From contig CAWUHX010000009.1 in NCBI GenBank assembly GCA_963922205.1, positions 124,001 through 188,000 of the forward strand: DNA of 64,000 nt, written 5' to 3'. The stretch comes from Romanomermis culicivorax (lineage: Eukaryota; Nematoda; Enoplea; Mermithida; Mermithidae). The notes beneath the pieces are model-generated. The model was not told the origin of the DNA and did no database searches. It saw nothing but the letters and a program-made list of their open reading frames with translations. This document shows positions 1 to 11,702 of the stretch, in pieces; the stretch's first letter is position 1; every line of letters begins with the position of its first letter. A program made the position numbers and the translations under genes.

Positions 1-33
1 CATACCATACACACTGCACACTTTGCGCTTTTC

Positions 34-567
34 TTGTATGAAGCGTGTGGTCTTGACAACCAGTCGTGTCTTTTGCAAGCATGCAATGCCACCATCAGCT
101 TGATTGACAGCTATATGGCGTATCCACAGTATCCACCATTTCTGCAGCCTCAGGAAATTGCCGATATTCAAAGAAAATACCTCCAATACCACAGGGAGAC
201 CAATTGTCCAGTTCCCCTGCTGCATCGGCACGATTTTTCCGCCCGATGGAATTTATTGCCACTGAGATCATTGCCACCAACAGGGCTACCCTCGGACTGG
301 CCATCTTTAGTCGTGATGTAAATCCCAGGGCCCGTCATTAACTGGCTGTCCCCGTTGCATATGCAAACGTATTCATCCTCTTCCAGCCATCGCGATGCTG
401 CCAACCACGGCCGCTACTCATGCAATTCACACTCCATTCGATTTGATGGCCATGACGACCCTCGCGATCCCCATGGATACCATAACGATGGCTACTGCAA
501 TGATCACTGAGATCGCCACAATGACTACAACCATTCCCGCTCAATGTCGGACACGTGCTACCATCGC
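34..567 (+). pseudogene. K-family protein, C-terminal fragment
   Basis: One frame stays open for about 178 codons with only two internal stops (near 319 and 508). The first part is compositionally normal protein (a Tyr/Pro/Gln-rich stretch, then [11 protein letters not shown]). After the first stop the same frame becomes rich in His, Asp, Arg, Tyr and Ser, as an Arg/Asp- or Arg/Ser-rich tail would look after CpG decay. I recall this as the C-terminal region of a large protein family that is very abundant in the mermithid Romanomermis culicivorax; this is memory, not a search. Two other pieces of the family lie at 24138-26440 and 41808-43168. The polypurine tract and LTR start 575 bp downstream put this protein at the 3' end of an LTR element, where env usually sits. 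Function unknown. The 5' end lies outside the window. Confidence 0.55.
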
Positions 568-1141
568 CACTACTGATCAACAGCTTTTGTACAGTAATGT
601 TTGTCATTTTTGTATTTTTTCTTTACCTCGTTTCTCCTGGTTGTTTTCGTCTAATCTCTTTTCGTATCCCTTTATTTTTTTTACTAGTTTTCCCCGACGC
701 ACGCGTAGCTGATGCTAGGTCCACACAGTAAGACGGCTCCACATGTTCTACCGCCATATGCCCCCACTTTTGTGGTTTGTCCTTTCCGCCTACGCCGCCT
801 CGATGCTGTGTTTGTTGTTGCTGTCACGGTAGTGGCGGGCCTCACCCTCCCATCCGCATGGCCTCGTATGCTGGTGTGCTCTGGTGTATCGGTGTGGATG
901 GGGTGACGATGCGAGCCCCGGTGTTGCTGAATTTACAGCCTTGCTAGTTGCAACTCGCATTGGGAGGTCTCACCCTACGCCCCGCCCTAAATCGGCTCAA
1001 ACAACTGCAACGACTCCATTCGCCCTGCTGTGTGACACCAAAGATCCCTTCGGCCACCCTGGTGACAGCCTGTAGTGGCGGAGTCCCTTCCCCTTGCATG
1101 TTTTGGTTATTTCTTGATGATCGCTTAGGGGGATCTACTGC
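568..1141. other. 3' untranslated part of an LTR element, no gene
   Basis: No credible coding frame is seen between the K fragment and the polypurine tract. The stretch is of mixed composition and holds an approximately 80 bp block (862-944) repeated at 4611-4690. It is read as the 3' untranslated region of the element that ends at 1142-1440. Confidence 0.35.
862..944 (+). repeat. short dispersed repeat, copy 1
   Basis: The block starting cctcgtatgctggtgtgctc recurs almost unchanged at 4611-4690, with about three differences by eye. The flanks of the two copies are unrelated. Confidence 0.8.
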
Positions 1142-1154
1142 AAGGGGGGAGGGG
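1142..1154 (+). other. polypurine tract (candidate)
   Basis: A 13-base pure purine run (AAGGGGGGAGGGG) sits directly against a TG dinucleotide, the expected layout of plus-strand primer and 3' LTR start. The PPTs of elements A and B have the same G-run followed by AGGGA. Confidence 0.55.
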
Positions 1155-1440
1155 TGTTGTAGTGCTATACATTCGTGAATTTTGTAGATTGTTGTAAGAG
1201 GCCCGCAGGTACAAAGTGGAGTGAGCAATGCAGATTATCAACAGTCGTCTTACTGTAGCGCATGTCAGTACGCGTGTGTTTGGGCTCTCTCTCAATTATC
1301 ATTCGTGTTATGTTTACTGGTATATGTTATGCGCACTTGTTCGCCTCCCAGTGCGTCCTGCCTTCTTTGTATTTTTCTCATAGCACTTGGGAGTGATTGT
1401 CGTCTCGCCCGTCTCGTTTTGTATTAGTAATAGTAAAAAT
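1155..1440 (+). repeat. LTR start (partial 3' LTR, candidate)
   Basis: It begins TGTTGTAGTGC right after the purine tract and continues as T-rich non-coding DNA. The right boundary is not resolved and no second copy is in the window, so the length is a guess. The assignment rests on PPT adjacency and on the K-family ORF upstream. Confidence 0.4.
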
Positions 1441-1639
1441 ATGAAAAAGGGAACTACGTGTTTTTCATTCTCAAGGTTTACAAGCTTCTCGACTAGAATA
1501 GAATTCTATGTTGATTGCTTATATAGATTTATAACCAGCGTGATGTCTACATTTTCGGGTACTAGAATCAGAATCCAAAATCCAAATCCAGATGGCTCAA
1601 TCAATCCTCAATTGAACCCCAATTTTCGGCATGCAATGC

Positions 1640-4575
1640 AACTTTGACGTTTTGTCGTCCAGGAAGTCAAATGTGGAAAGGTGCCGAATTTTATCCAGAA
1701 TTTGAGAATTTGAATTCCAAGAGCAAAAACTCATATTTCGAAATCAATCAAAATCCATTATATTCAATTCAATCACTTTTGACATTCCCCTTTCGCTTCC
1801 AAACAACATAGACCCTGATCCGAAAAAAGAAACTGGTTCGAACTTTGTAGAGAAGATCAAGTTAGCAGTATTAAGAACCTCAATGGTGCAGATATTCTGA
1901 CATCAAGAGGCGAACAAATTCCAATACAAATCCAATTTGTCTATTCAGGTGAGTGAAAAAATCCTTCAAGAGAAAATGGATGAAAATTCGGTCAGTAGGA
2001 TAATTAATATGTATTAATTTGTTATTTAACTACTATCTCTCCAACGACAGTCTCACATTTCACTGCAATTCCTTAATCCTACAAGTGATGTTGACCATGT
2101 TTCGAGTACTGAGAGTAGTGTTCATGATATGCTAGTCGTAGTTGAGCCAACTTGCATTGAGTTCAATCAGTGTACAGTGTTAAGACGTCCGAGTTTGAGT
2201 TGGCAATGAATAGAAACCTATAGTTCAGCAGAAACAGGTCATAACTGAAAACCAAAGCAGACCATCGAAAATAAGCGTATTTTGCATTGGGAAAGACCAA
2301 AATTCTGTCACGATCATGCAAAGTCAACTGAGAGAGAATATTTTATTTTCTCTGCCGTGTTGATTTTCATACCTAGAGTACAGAGGGAAGGGTAGAGTTA
2401 GGCGATCCACAAATTAAGCTGATATGCACTTTGAGGTTTTGTTATCGTAAGATAAATATTACATAAAAATGCCAAATGAAAAATACCAGAGAGACGTTCA
2501 ATTGAGGCATCCTCTCTGTTTCACCACTAATTTTGATCGTTTTTCGAGCTGGTAAATTGCAGCATCGAGTTCTGTTCGATCAAGTTGCTCACAAAATCTT
2601 TTCCTTCGATTGATTACGGATTGACTTTTTGTAAAATATTTCTTGTTGAACCTTTTAAAAACAGTAACCAGGTGGATTCTAGTCCGAAGGAAGTCATTCG
2701 TCAAGCTTCAAAAAATCAGGAAAATTTTGTTGATCCAGTTGACAGTCTGTCTGGATATCAGTTTTACGTAATTTCCGTTTATGTAAAAACTATGAAGGCT
2801 ACGAGCATAAAACTTTGCTTTTAAAACAGAGGCAAATAGGGGATTGTAATGCATGAATCCGCATTAAAAACATTCATCCATTCGAAAGTTATGAAAGTCA
2901 GAACTGGTTGCTTTTCTTGGCCCACCCTTTTTTGATTTTGTATTTTTATATTCATTTATATTTTTCTAGTTTTAAAAAATGTGAGGCTTTTAGGCGCACA
3001 CATCTGTGGAGGTTGTTGGGCAAGCGGCTTGATCTCAGCCAGAAAGCTGTTGGATTGGTTCGGATGGAATATAGCTCTTTGCGGTGGGCGGCAAGAAGCT
3101 CCATGCAGTTGGGGAATCAACCTAAAATTTCATAGAAAAACCCGAAAAAAGCCCAAAAATGTTCTTTTACTGTCAACGTTTTCCGAGTAGAGGGGAATTT
3201 GGGACATAACGGGACTTGGGTCGGTAATACAAGAAGTTGAGGAGGAATTTCCAACCCCACTCCCATGGAGGTCATATTTTGCAGCCAAAATATAGTATGT
3301 CGTTTCGTTACCAAAAATTCACGCAAAGCGCTATATAGTTGATCCCACGTCACACAAAGGAACAATTGACTTCTTTGTGCGACAACCAATCAGACTACCG
3401 GCAGCCATGACACTTGCCACGCCACAAGTAGTATATAAGAGATAGGTTGATAGAGACGTATCATTGAGATTTATATTTCGGAAAGTGGTGTCGTTTCGTT
3501 GTCCAGCGTTTGGACTCGGTGCCTTGTGCTAGTGATATGTTGCTTCATTCTATCATCATATCACAGCCCTTGACACTGGATCCCGATTATTTGGGCTTTC
3601 CTTCGATATTGCAACGACACACGGCGGTGTTCTGCAGTGCATGTGCGCTACGGTCATGCATTTTTCACTTTATGTGGCATCACCGGGTTCACATGCATTA
3701 TAGAACAGTCCGTTCTTTCGACGTTTTTCAGAAAAATTTTGGCCGCCACGAGCATAGGTGCCGTTGGCTAGGTATGTACCACGCACTACATTAGTTTATA
3801 TCACAGCCCTTCGGCGCTCATTTTCGTGGAGACTGATTTGCGGAAAAGCGAACATTTATGATGACTTCCATAGATGCGCCCTTCAGTCCTGGGTGTGTGC
3901 CTCTAGTCGTGTGTTATTAATGAAAATTTCATGACTAGAGACATGCTCAGCATTGTGGGACTCAAAACTTCTAACCAAGCTGCCCGACGGTATACTGTAG
4001 TCGCTAGCCTTGACGCAGGATTTCGGTAATTTGGCTCGTGGTCATTAGTGCCACCCACAATAGACCACGTTCCGCGACGCATGTGTGCTGAGGTCATGCA
4101 TTTTTCACAGAAGATTTCATGATCGGGTTCACATGCATCATGGAACTGTGGTCTTGTGCTTTCTGCGGTGCTTATTTCTTTAAATATAAGCTATTTTCCC
4201 AATTCGATTTCGCCTCCAGCTGTGGTTGTTTTCTGCTTGTTCGGTCGCTTCAGTTTTCCTTATGGTACGGATTTTTCCTTTTGTCCCGTTTTAAATACTA
4301 ATTTAAATATTAATATCACGTTTTTGAATATTAAATTTTGTCTCGTTTTAAAAATGAATTTTTCTACGTTTTTTTCTTCTGCGTCGTTTTAGAGTTTTTT
4401 TGCACTGTTTACTGCTCTCATTTTTTCTTTTCTCGTTTTTTATTTTCACTGCGTTTCTACTTTTCTCGATCACAGTGTGGATAGATAGTGTAGATCTTCT
4501 CTCTTCCTTTTTTATGTTTCTCTTTTTTTTAAAGATTCTTGTGTCTAGACAACATTTCAAAACTTTTTCTACAAA
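1640..4575 (+). repeat. dispersed repeat R, copy 1
   Basis: Collinear by eye with 36710-38970 (plus) and with 47640-44145 (minus strand). Landmarks include the block starting gacgttttgtc near 1645, the tail of the 85 bp inverted motif near 2860-2940 (ccgcattaaaaacattcatcc ... ttggcccaccct), a promoter near 3386-3440, and a T-rich 3' part to 4575. Relative to the other copies it lacks about 350 bp near 2430-2460. No long ORF is conserved between copies, so R is read as non-coding. It could be an LTR, a large non-autonomous DNA transposon or a composite. Confidence 0.7.
3386..3440 (+). promoter_or_regulatory. CCAAT box plus TATA box inside repeat R copy 1
   Basis: CCAATCAG at about 3387 is followed about 45 bp later by TATATAAGAG at about 3431, typical spacing for a pol II promoter. 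The same arrangement recurs in R copy 2 (38750-38800). The RNA would run into the segment after gtcgtttcgttgtcc. No coding region is recognised directly downstream in this copy. Confidence 0.5.
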
Positions 4576-4610
4576 AGGACAACTTTTAGCTTTTGGAAAG
4601 TGACCACTTT

Positions 4611-4690
4611 CCTCGTATGCTGGTGTGCTCTGGTGTATCGGTGTGGATGGGGTGACGATGCAAGCCCCGGTGTTGCTGAAATTACACTCG
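4611..4690 (+). repeat. short dispersed repeat, copy 2
   Basis: Near-identical to 862-944 (see that entry). It follows directly after the end of repeat R copy 1. Confidence 0.8.
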
Positions 4691-5405
4691 AGTCAACACA
4701 TAGGTTTCCTTCATTGTGGTCAAGTTCCACTAAAAATATCAATTTCCAGGTTTTGTCTGGTACAAAATTCCTGGCATGTAGACCCAGGTCAAAGCGAATA
4801 TCTGGCATTGAGGAATGCCAAATGGTTTCAGAACTGTATGGATCAAGGTCATATTGCTGTAGAATGCTGTAGAACTGCCAAGGTTCAGAAGGGTGGCAGG
4901 TAATCTGGCTGTTACTCATTTCGAGGTCCTTGGTGATCTCTAATCACGTCAAAAGATTCCTGACACAGCCAATACCAGTAAATCATCAACTATGGAGTGA
5001 ATCAAAGACTGAGGGTAAAAGATATCATCCAAGTAGGTCGACCATCCTAGTAAGTCAGCTATCCTGGTAGGGCCACCAATGATATAAGAATTTTCTTAGA
5101 TATCATAGAAATCTCTAGTACGTCCTCTGTCACAGTAAGTCAACTTCCTCACGAAGTCCATTATACTCAAATCGATCAGAGCCAGACTATCACAAATTCC
5201 AGGAAAGTTCAATAATCAAATTTTTTGTGGCCAGGTTGTTTTCAGGGCTTAGGCACATTCAGAGAAAACATGGTGAATTACAGTGCACTTGACCAAATGA
5301 CCTACTGGGATGGTCGACTTACTGGGAAAGTGCTGTAATATATACATGTTAGCTAAACTGATACTACCTCCATTTTCTGGTATTTTTTCTACATTAAAGC
5401 TCCTA
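4691..5405. other. no gene seen; short dyad motifs
   Basis: No convincing ORF. A motif near 5032-5058 (aggtcgaccatcctagtaagtc) returns as its approximate reverse complement near 5299-5326, and shorter related pieces (ttactggga) recur to about 5820. Otherwise unremarkable repetitive-looking DNA. Confidence 0.3.
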
Positions 5406-5725
5406 AAAATAACCAACCTGGTATAAAATTTTTTCATGTGCTTCTTTCACTAATATTGCCCATACTTGTAAAATTTACATAACCATTCATCATGTGTTTG
5501 TGGTTATTGTGTGGGCCCTTTTGGCCAAGTTAGTCACTGTGTTTTTCTCATCGTCTCTATGCTATTATTCGACCAATTTTTTGTCCTTAGTAATGAAGTT
5601 GTATATGGCGAATGCATAGCACCTGGCCATACATTTATCTTTTTACTGAACACGTCTTCTCGTTTTTCCTGTATTTGATTCATATTAGCATTATCCGCTC
5701 ATCAGTTTTTTCCTCTTTCCCTGCC
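5406..5725 (+). repeat. dispersed repeat R2, copy 1
   Basis: About 320 bp alignable by eye to 41495-41805, starting at aaccaacctggtataaaatt and running to the T-rich stretch. T-rich and non-coding. Copy 2 abuts a K-family fragment, which suggests it may be the flank of a K-carrying element. Confidence 0.75.
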
Positions 5726-7309
5726 AAATTCCATATTTTATTTCTTCTTTTTTTCCACGAAATATTCTTCGTATATTACGCATATTTCACAGTCGTCTTA
5801 CCGGAGTGGTTGGTTTACTGGGACATTTGACCAGCAGAACAGAATCGACTCAAAGCAACCGAACCAATGTTGTTTCAAATAAAGTGGCTTACTAGTCTAC
5901 AAAAGGATATTCATTTCATAAAGAGGCTAAGGCCATGGGAGATAAAGAAGCTGTGGATGCTACAAATTCAGTGGAGGCCAAAAATTTTGGGGAAACATTC
6001 GCTTGGGATCTTCCAAAACTGGGAATTTGATGCAACTCCGCCTGTAATGCCTTCTACAAGACCAGTGAGTACAAGTACTGATAAGATTCCAATCTAAGGC
6101 GCCAGATTTTCAACATGTTGCCCTTCATATTAGTTGAAGCAAAGCCTTACGATTCTATTGTATTGTATTGTAATGTATACTATAGTATACTTTCTATTGG
6201 CAATGTGAACTCAGAAGCGACAATTCATCCATCAATAACCTCAAGGGTTATCCTGGTAAAATGTCTTTGGTCAACGTTTAAGAAAAATTAAGGAGAAAAA
6301 CGATGGAGCTTTTCGAGCATGAAGTTAACACCTTCGGATCTCCCAGTGAAGGAATAGGACAAATTAGTTGATAAGTTAGATAAGAAAAAGCAGAACATTT
6401 TATGGAAGAGTGGAGTGCACTTATGGAGTCATAATAAATATATGGTCAACATTCTGAGTTAACACTTTCCACACCTTTATGCGTGATAACAAAGAAAAGA
6501 AGTTAAAGAAAGTATTTTGACTTTTATGTGGAATAAATGCTGCCACAATACACAGCATGTAGTACTATGCACAATATATCATTTTCGTATATGTATTATT
6601 AATTGGAACACATGGTCGAAACTATTAGAAACCCTTTCTTGAAGATGGCAGGTTGAACCTATCCTGGTACCCATAGACTTCTGAAAAGTATTAACAAATA
6701 GCCGATTATGTGAACTTTAAGACGAGAATTAGAAATTAGAAACAGTAGATGCAGAGAATCCATTAAAGTTGCTTTAACTCGCAAAAAAGCACAATCTCAT
6801 GACTGCAGTCATCAAGTCAGCTCTCGATAGATAACCCCACAATGAGGAACTACGAGTATGAGGCACTTTTATCTACAACAACCAATAATTTTACTGGCAG
6901 GCATGGCACTTGCCACGTCAAATACAGTTTATAGAAATCTATAGTTAAATGATTGCATTATTCCTGGAAATTTACTCCCCTTTGTTGAACGATGTGTCCT
7001 TTGGATATACTCTATTCCGATTATCAGACTGTTCGGCAGTGCATGATTGCTTTTGATATGGAACATTGCATCACCGGGTTCACATGCATCCTAGGACTTT
7101 TGATATGGAACATTGCATCACTGGGTTCACATACGTCCACATCAGGGGCGCAGGCTCTTATTTTCGCATGGCAGCTGTATTGAACGATACCCCGCCACCT
7201 GCTCCAATGGGGTCTGATGATGTTTTAAATGATTTATTGGTTAAGATTTGCCACAATTGAACCCTGCAATGAACAGCAGACCACTCGGAAGGCTTGGGTC
7301 CGAACCCTT
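5726..7309. other. AT-rich stretch, no gene; minor repeats
   Basis: No ORF here looks like protein. It holds a short TATTG microsatellite (about 6153-6170) with the palindromic tatactatagtata next to it. A decayed relative of the R promoter region lies at about 6878-6945 (caaccaat ... cttgccacgtcaa ... tttataga). About 7051-7137 holds two tandem copies of a 45 bp unit containing gggttcacat. Confidence 0.35.
7051..7137 (+). repeat. two-unit tandem repeat with gggttcacatgcat motif
   Basis: The unit (atggaacattgcatcaccgg, then gttcacatgcatc) occurs twice in a row. The core GGGTTCACATGCAT also occurs singly near 3683 and 4124, and a variant lies in reverse complement near 45045, all within repeat R sequence. 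Confidence 0.6.
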
Positions 7310-7570
7310 TTCGCTTGTGGTGTAAGCAACTGGTTGTGTCTCACTTCTTAAAGTTTCATGGCTTCAGACATACACAGCAGGGAAGGGTGTCAGGCCATCG
7401 ATAAAAAATTTGTTACAATATAGCCTGAGTATCAATTTCAAATTATTTTCCCTTCAAATAAGCCATTGATATATTGTGGTTATTTTTGTAGGGCTTATAT
7501 CACTGTCAACTTGTGGCATGAATTGTTTCTATCCATAATTTTCTATTGGATTTCGATCTGGGGTGGACTG
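7310..7570 (+). repeat. R-associated repeat block
   Basis: It contains gtttcatg ... gggtgtcaggcc ... gttacaatatagcctgag ... cttgtggcatgaattg. It matches the reverse complement of 43480-43750 over most of its length, and shorter parts of 36590-36700 and (reverse) 47690-47830, where it leads into repeat R. Confidence 0.7.
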
Positions 7571-7689
7571 TGAGCTTATTCTGTGTGGATTTGTGTGCAG
7601 TTTTCGGTGAATCCATAACACATCATCCACCAGGCCTACTTTGTGATCTCAAACATGTGGAAGCAGATATTTTTAATTTTTTTTGGTTG

Positions 7690-9114
7690 TGTCACATTAA
7701 ACGAAATAGGAGCCATGTCACATTAAGTGAATTGGTGATCAGTCACATTGATGGGAAAACCCATACCATATCCCATAGGAAATACAGCCATGACACTGCA
7801 AGTGACATGCTGTGACCCCGTTGGCTGGCTCGCTAATGTATCTGTTTCGGGAACCTAACCCAGCTGGTACTACCACAGGAAAAACCTATAGTGTACCTCG
7901 GCCTTGTCCTAGGGTTCAGCTGTAGAATAATGGACAACGCAGCCGGGTCAGGGGTGGCAATCCCTAGTCCTCATTCACTGAGAATGAGGGACAGTGACCT
8001 TCATGGAATGGCTTACTGTAGCGGACCCGATTGTCAACCTAAATCCCCTAATTGGCCCTGACCTTAGGGGTCCAGGGGCTGTCTCGACTGAGGGTACTCT
8101 CAAGGGAAAACTGGCTTAAGGAGGATTCCCACAAATATACCCTCAACAATAATAACCCCTGAGAAGACTCACTAAATCCTCTTCTCAAAGTACTCGGCGC
8201 TGGGCGACAGGTTCAAGGGTCAAATGTGGGTCCTGCGGAGGGCGGGGAATGGGTTCGATAATCCGAAAGCGATTCAGTGTGGACTGTTGGTGAGTGCGAG
8301 TCGGTGGGCGACAGTGTCAAAACGTTCCTCGGGGAGGCGATGGGGGTTCTGGATCAACAGGGGACAGGGTAAACTCCTAAGGTTGGGTTACAGTAACTGG
8401 CAACGCAAGGGAGAGGGAAGACAAATATGTAAATTTATTATAGAGGCCACGGAGGCAGGTACAATATGTAAATTTATAATAAAACGATGCAGGCAAATGC
8501 AGGAACGCAGGCTGTGAAATGCAAAAGACGATTAGGCCCAAAAATGAGTGCAAAATTAACAAAACAAGCCATTTTAAAGGGCCCCGTAATCTACAGTATG
8601 CCTTGGGCGGAGCTAAGACACACCCAAGATAACTTCTGCAGTGGAAATCGCTGTAGAAGATGCCTATGGTCACATAGACATTTTCCAGTTCACTATGTTA
8701 AGCATTGGGGCGAGTTTTCACTCTCCATGCTCAACATAGGAACGTCATCTAGTGAGAATTTCCAACTAGGTGTTTCAGGTTGCGAAACGTCGCTAGTTTT
8801 TACTAATAAGAGGTGCATGTTGTGCTCCAATTGCAGCGATAAGCTCGGAGAGCTTATCTATAACAGAAATTGTGACTAGCGGGTTGCATACAGTAGTCTA
8901 CGTGCGCAACGGAAAATAACAAATTGTGATGGAAATGAAAGTGCGACAAATAAACAGAAACAAAACATAAAAAGTACAAACAGAAATTGCATGTATAAAT
9001 TGTAAAAATGGAACCTAAAATTAAGGTAAGTTACTGCAAAACAAAACGTGGTGAAAAACATAAGGGAAAAATATGATGTGAATCACGTGACACTGGATGA
9101 AATTCCTCGGCACA
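7690..9114 (-). repeat. element C candidate 3' LTR
   Basis: Alignable by eye along its whole length to 21143-22556, with roughly one difference every five bases and small indels. It shares gtgacatgctgtgacc, gtagaataatggacaa, ctgagaagact and aaacgtcgctagtttttact. A further partial copy of the far end lies at 26442-26794. The divergence suggests an old insertion, matching the decay of the genes between the copies. Confidence 0.5.
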
Positions 9115-9609
9115 TGAAACGGCGGTCCATCGAAAAAGGGCGTCCTCATCCTTGTCTTGTTGAGGTTTTATGCAGCATGTCGGTTGGGGTTGATCGTCCA
9201 GGTAAAGGTGACGGCGGGCCGTCAATAGTCCAGTGGTTTTTCCGCGCGTTTTGGCTTGTGGAGTTGTGTCAATGATGCGTGGAGTTGCTGAGGCCAATTG
9301 ATCAGTGTGGTTGGTTATGTGTGGAGTTGCTGATGCCAATTGATCCATTTGGTAATGCATGGAGTTGCCATTTGTCGACTGATTTGTGAGATCTGTAACG
9401 AGACTAAAAGAGAAATTTTAGGTGCAAGATGTAGGCTATCGCAGGGATGCGCCTGTACTATGGAGCAATACCATAGTTTAGATGCATTGATTGCTGCTCA
9501 TTCTCTTCTTTACACTGTTGTTCCAGCATGGAGCAGGAGGGGCACGGCGGTCCTTCGAAAAAGGACAACCTCTATCGTTAGTCGACTAAAGAAGAGAAGA
9601 GCTACTTGA
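9115..9609. other. spacer between integrase end and LTR of element C
   Basis: No gene. It holds a tandem motif, tgtggagttgctgaggccaa, repeated with changes at about 9278-9375, and a 24 bp direct repeat (acggcggtcc, then tcgaaaaagg) at about 9118 and 9545. No polypurine tract in element orientation was found beside 9114. Confidence 0.35.
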
Positions 9610-11123
9610 TTACAGGTCTGAGACCTCTGCATCAAGATGTGGGTCAAGGAGATCTTGTGTAAAATCTCCACTTGTTGATGGAATCAACAACGGTGCAGTC
9701 TCGACAACCTGTGAAGTGGAAGGTATCTCCTCTGCTTCAGTAGGGTGATCAGGTGACACGTAGCATCTAAGCTGATTGACATGCACAGTATCTTCTTGAT
9801 CTGCCTCAAGCGGAATGGTGACATTGGGATATGCCATATTTGTTAAAAGTAGGGTCCATCGTAAATGAGCAGCAAGTTAGGCGTAAGGCCACGTTTGCCC
9901 GTGGTGCGCAGTTTGAGCACCTGATCACCAACTTTGTATGAGACATCTTGTGCCATGCGATCGTAAGACCGAGCATAAGCCGCCTGTGATCTCTCAATTC
10001 GGCTCTGGATCAAGGTCAAGGCATTTGTAAAACGTCCTTTGACCTCCATATCATATGTGGAAATATCAATCATATGGGCTGGAGGGTTGAATGAGAGCGC
10101 CGCATCAACAGGTAGCATGGGCGTACAACCATACATGAGTTCAAAGTGGGAATATCCTGTGGACTCATTCATGCTAATGTTGACGGGGAACACAGAATAC
10201 GGCAGGTGTTCATCCCAATCAGTATGACCTTGGTGGACATACATACGTAGCTGTGTAGCTAGCGTTTGATTAGCTCTTCACACTTCTCCGTTTGTCATCG
10301 GGTGATAAGCAGTGGAGTGGATTTTCTTAGTCAAACAAATGACAGTGATTTCAGTCATCAGTTTGGACGTGAAATCAGTGCCATGATCAAACTGGAGAAT
10401 CTCTGGTGCCCCATGTCTGCAGACAATTTGTGTAACAAAAAGGCATGCTATGGTTTGCGCAGTAATGTCCGGAGTAGCAAAAGCTTCAACCCATTTGGTA
10501 AAATAGTCGATAAAGACTACAATAAAACTGTTCCCACTTTCACTAGTGGTCATTGGTCCCATACAGTCAACACCTACTCAATGAAACGGCCCCGTAATGG
10601 TGATCGGTTTCAGAGCTGCTCCGGTCTTCTGTCTCGTGGGTTTATTTCTCTGGCAAAGGTCAAACTGCTGACAAAAGAATTTTACATCTGCTCTGGGGGA
10701 AGGCCAGTGGTACCTGCGGGCTATAAGCCTCATGGTACGTTTAGCACCAAAGTGTCCAGCGAGAATGTCATTATGGTGAGCCTCAATAATGGTAGTAACC
10801 ATTGATCGGGGAATGACAATCTTGTTGGACTTGCCTGTCCACTTCTGGAGGATGTTATCCAACAGGTGGTAGCCATTAACATCATTCTGATCACTGTAGG
10901 GGTTTAGTGACCTAAGAATGGAGGCTAGTTCCAGATCCTCAAATTGAGCTGCAAGAAGGTCATGGTGCTGCGCATCCTGTGACATCTCAGCATAAGACTC
11001 TGACCTCACCAGGTACTGCGCACCATCCGTGGTCATTTGAGATGATCTCGCCAGGCGCTGCGCACCATCGGAGATCATTTGAGATGATCTCGCAAAGTGC
11101 TGAGCACCATCAGAGATCATCAT
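9610..11123 (-). pseudogene. pol: element C integrase
   Basis: Ty3/gypsy integrase would insert the cDNA. The 11123-10578 segment holds the HHCC zinc domain (HHNDILAGHFG, then the Cys pair in FDLCQRNK). The 10562-10278 segment starts the catalytic core with VGVDCMGP (first Asp) and LQFDHGTDF (second Asp). The segment stops at TGA (10278-10280), exactly where the Glu of the usual VER motif is expected, and RANQTL follows. The 10244-9843 segment continues to a GPY/F-type end (YDGPYF), and the last part (9837-9610, shifted frame) carries NVTI ... VHVNQLRCYV. Another stop lies at 10563-10565. The protein start is in the linker with tandem repeats at about 11000-11115. Inactive: the catalytic Glu codon is lost and frames are broken. 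Confidence 0.85.
11000..11115 (-). repeat. in-frame tandem repeat in RNase H-integrase linker
   Basis: About three copies of a 14-residue unit of the form SDGAQHLARSSQMI, encoded by a roughly 42 bp DNA unit. It sits between RNase H and the integrase zinc domain, a linker where length variation is tolerated. Confidence 0.7.
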
Positions 11124-11234
11124 AATCTCTCCCTCAGGTCTGTATAGGGGAGTATTGTCGATACTCTCCCGGGCAAGGGAATTAGGACCAGGCAGGCGTG
11201 ATAATGTGTCAGCATTACGATTAGACCAACCTTT

Positions 11235-11702
11235 TCACGGCCGAATTGTCAGTTTGAATTCAAGGAGCGCAAGGCCCCACCGAGCTATCCGGGCTGAAGG
11301 GTTAGGTTTCTCCAACACAGCCTTAACAGTGGTATGATCAGTCTGAAAGACCACCTCATGTTGAAAGAGGTAAGGCCAAAAGTTCTTGACAAAATGGACA
11401 ACAGCGAGAGTCTCTAACTCCCTAATAGTGTAGTTCTTCTCGGCTGCTGTTAACCCTCCACTGGCGTATGGGACAGGATGGTCGTATCCATCATCATCCA
11501 ACTGGCTCAGAACCGCTCATATCCCTGAAATACTTGCATCAGTTTGAAGGATGAAGGATTTCGTAAAGTCCGGATGGCACAGAATAGGAGGGTTTGTCAC
11601 AGCCTTTGGAGTCCATCGAACGCTGCTTGCTGAAGCTTTGACCACAGGAAGGTAACTTCCTTCCATAGGAGCTTGGTCAGTGGCTCGCTGAGCCGGGTGC
11701 AA
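11235..11702 (-). pseudogene. pol: element C RNase H
   Basis: RNase H removes the RNA strand during reverse transcription. In this frame the first catalytic Asp is in FILQTDAS, the Glu in TIRELETLA and the next Asp in VVFQTDHTTV, so all three expected acidic residues are visible. One stop separates 11702-11517 from 11501-11235. The frame differs from that of the RT upstream, so a frameshift lies between about 11600 and 11700. It continues the pol order of element C. Confidence 0.85.

Noticed and set aside
7051-7137. Possible CRISPR-like repeat
   Set aside because: Only two direct units with no spacer structure, in a eukaryotic repeat.
10266-10805. 179-codon plus-strand ORF
   Set aside because: Antisense shadow of the element C integrase, which shows clear HHCC and catalytic motifs on the other strand.
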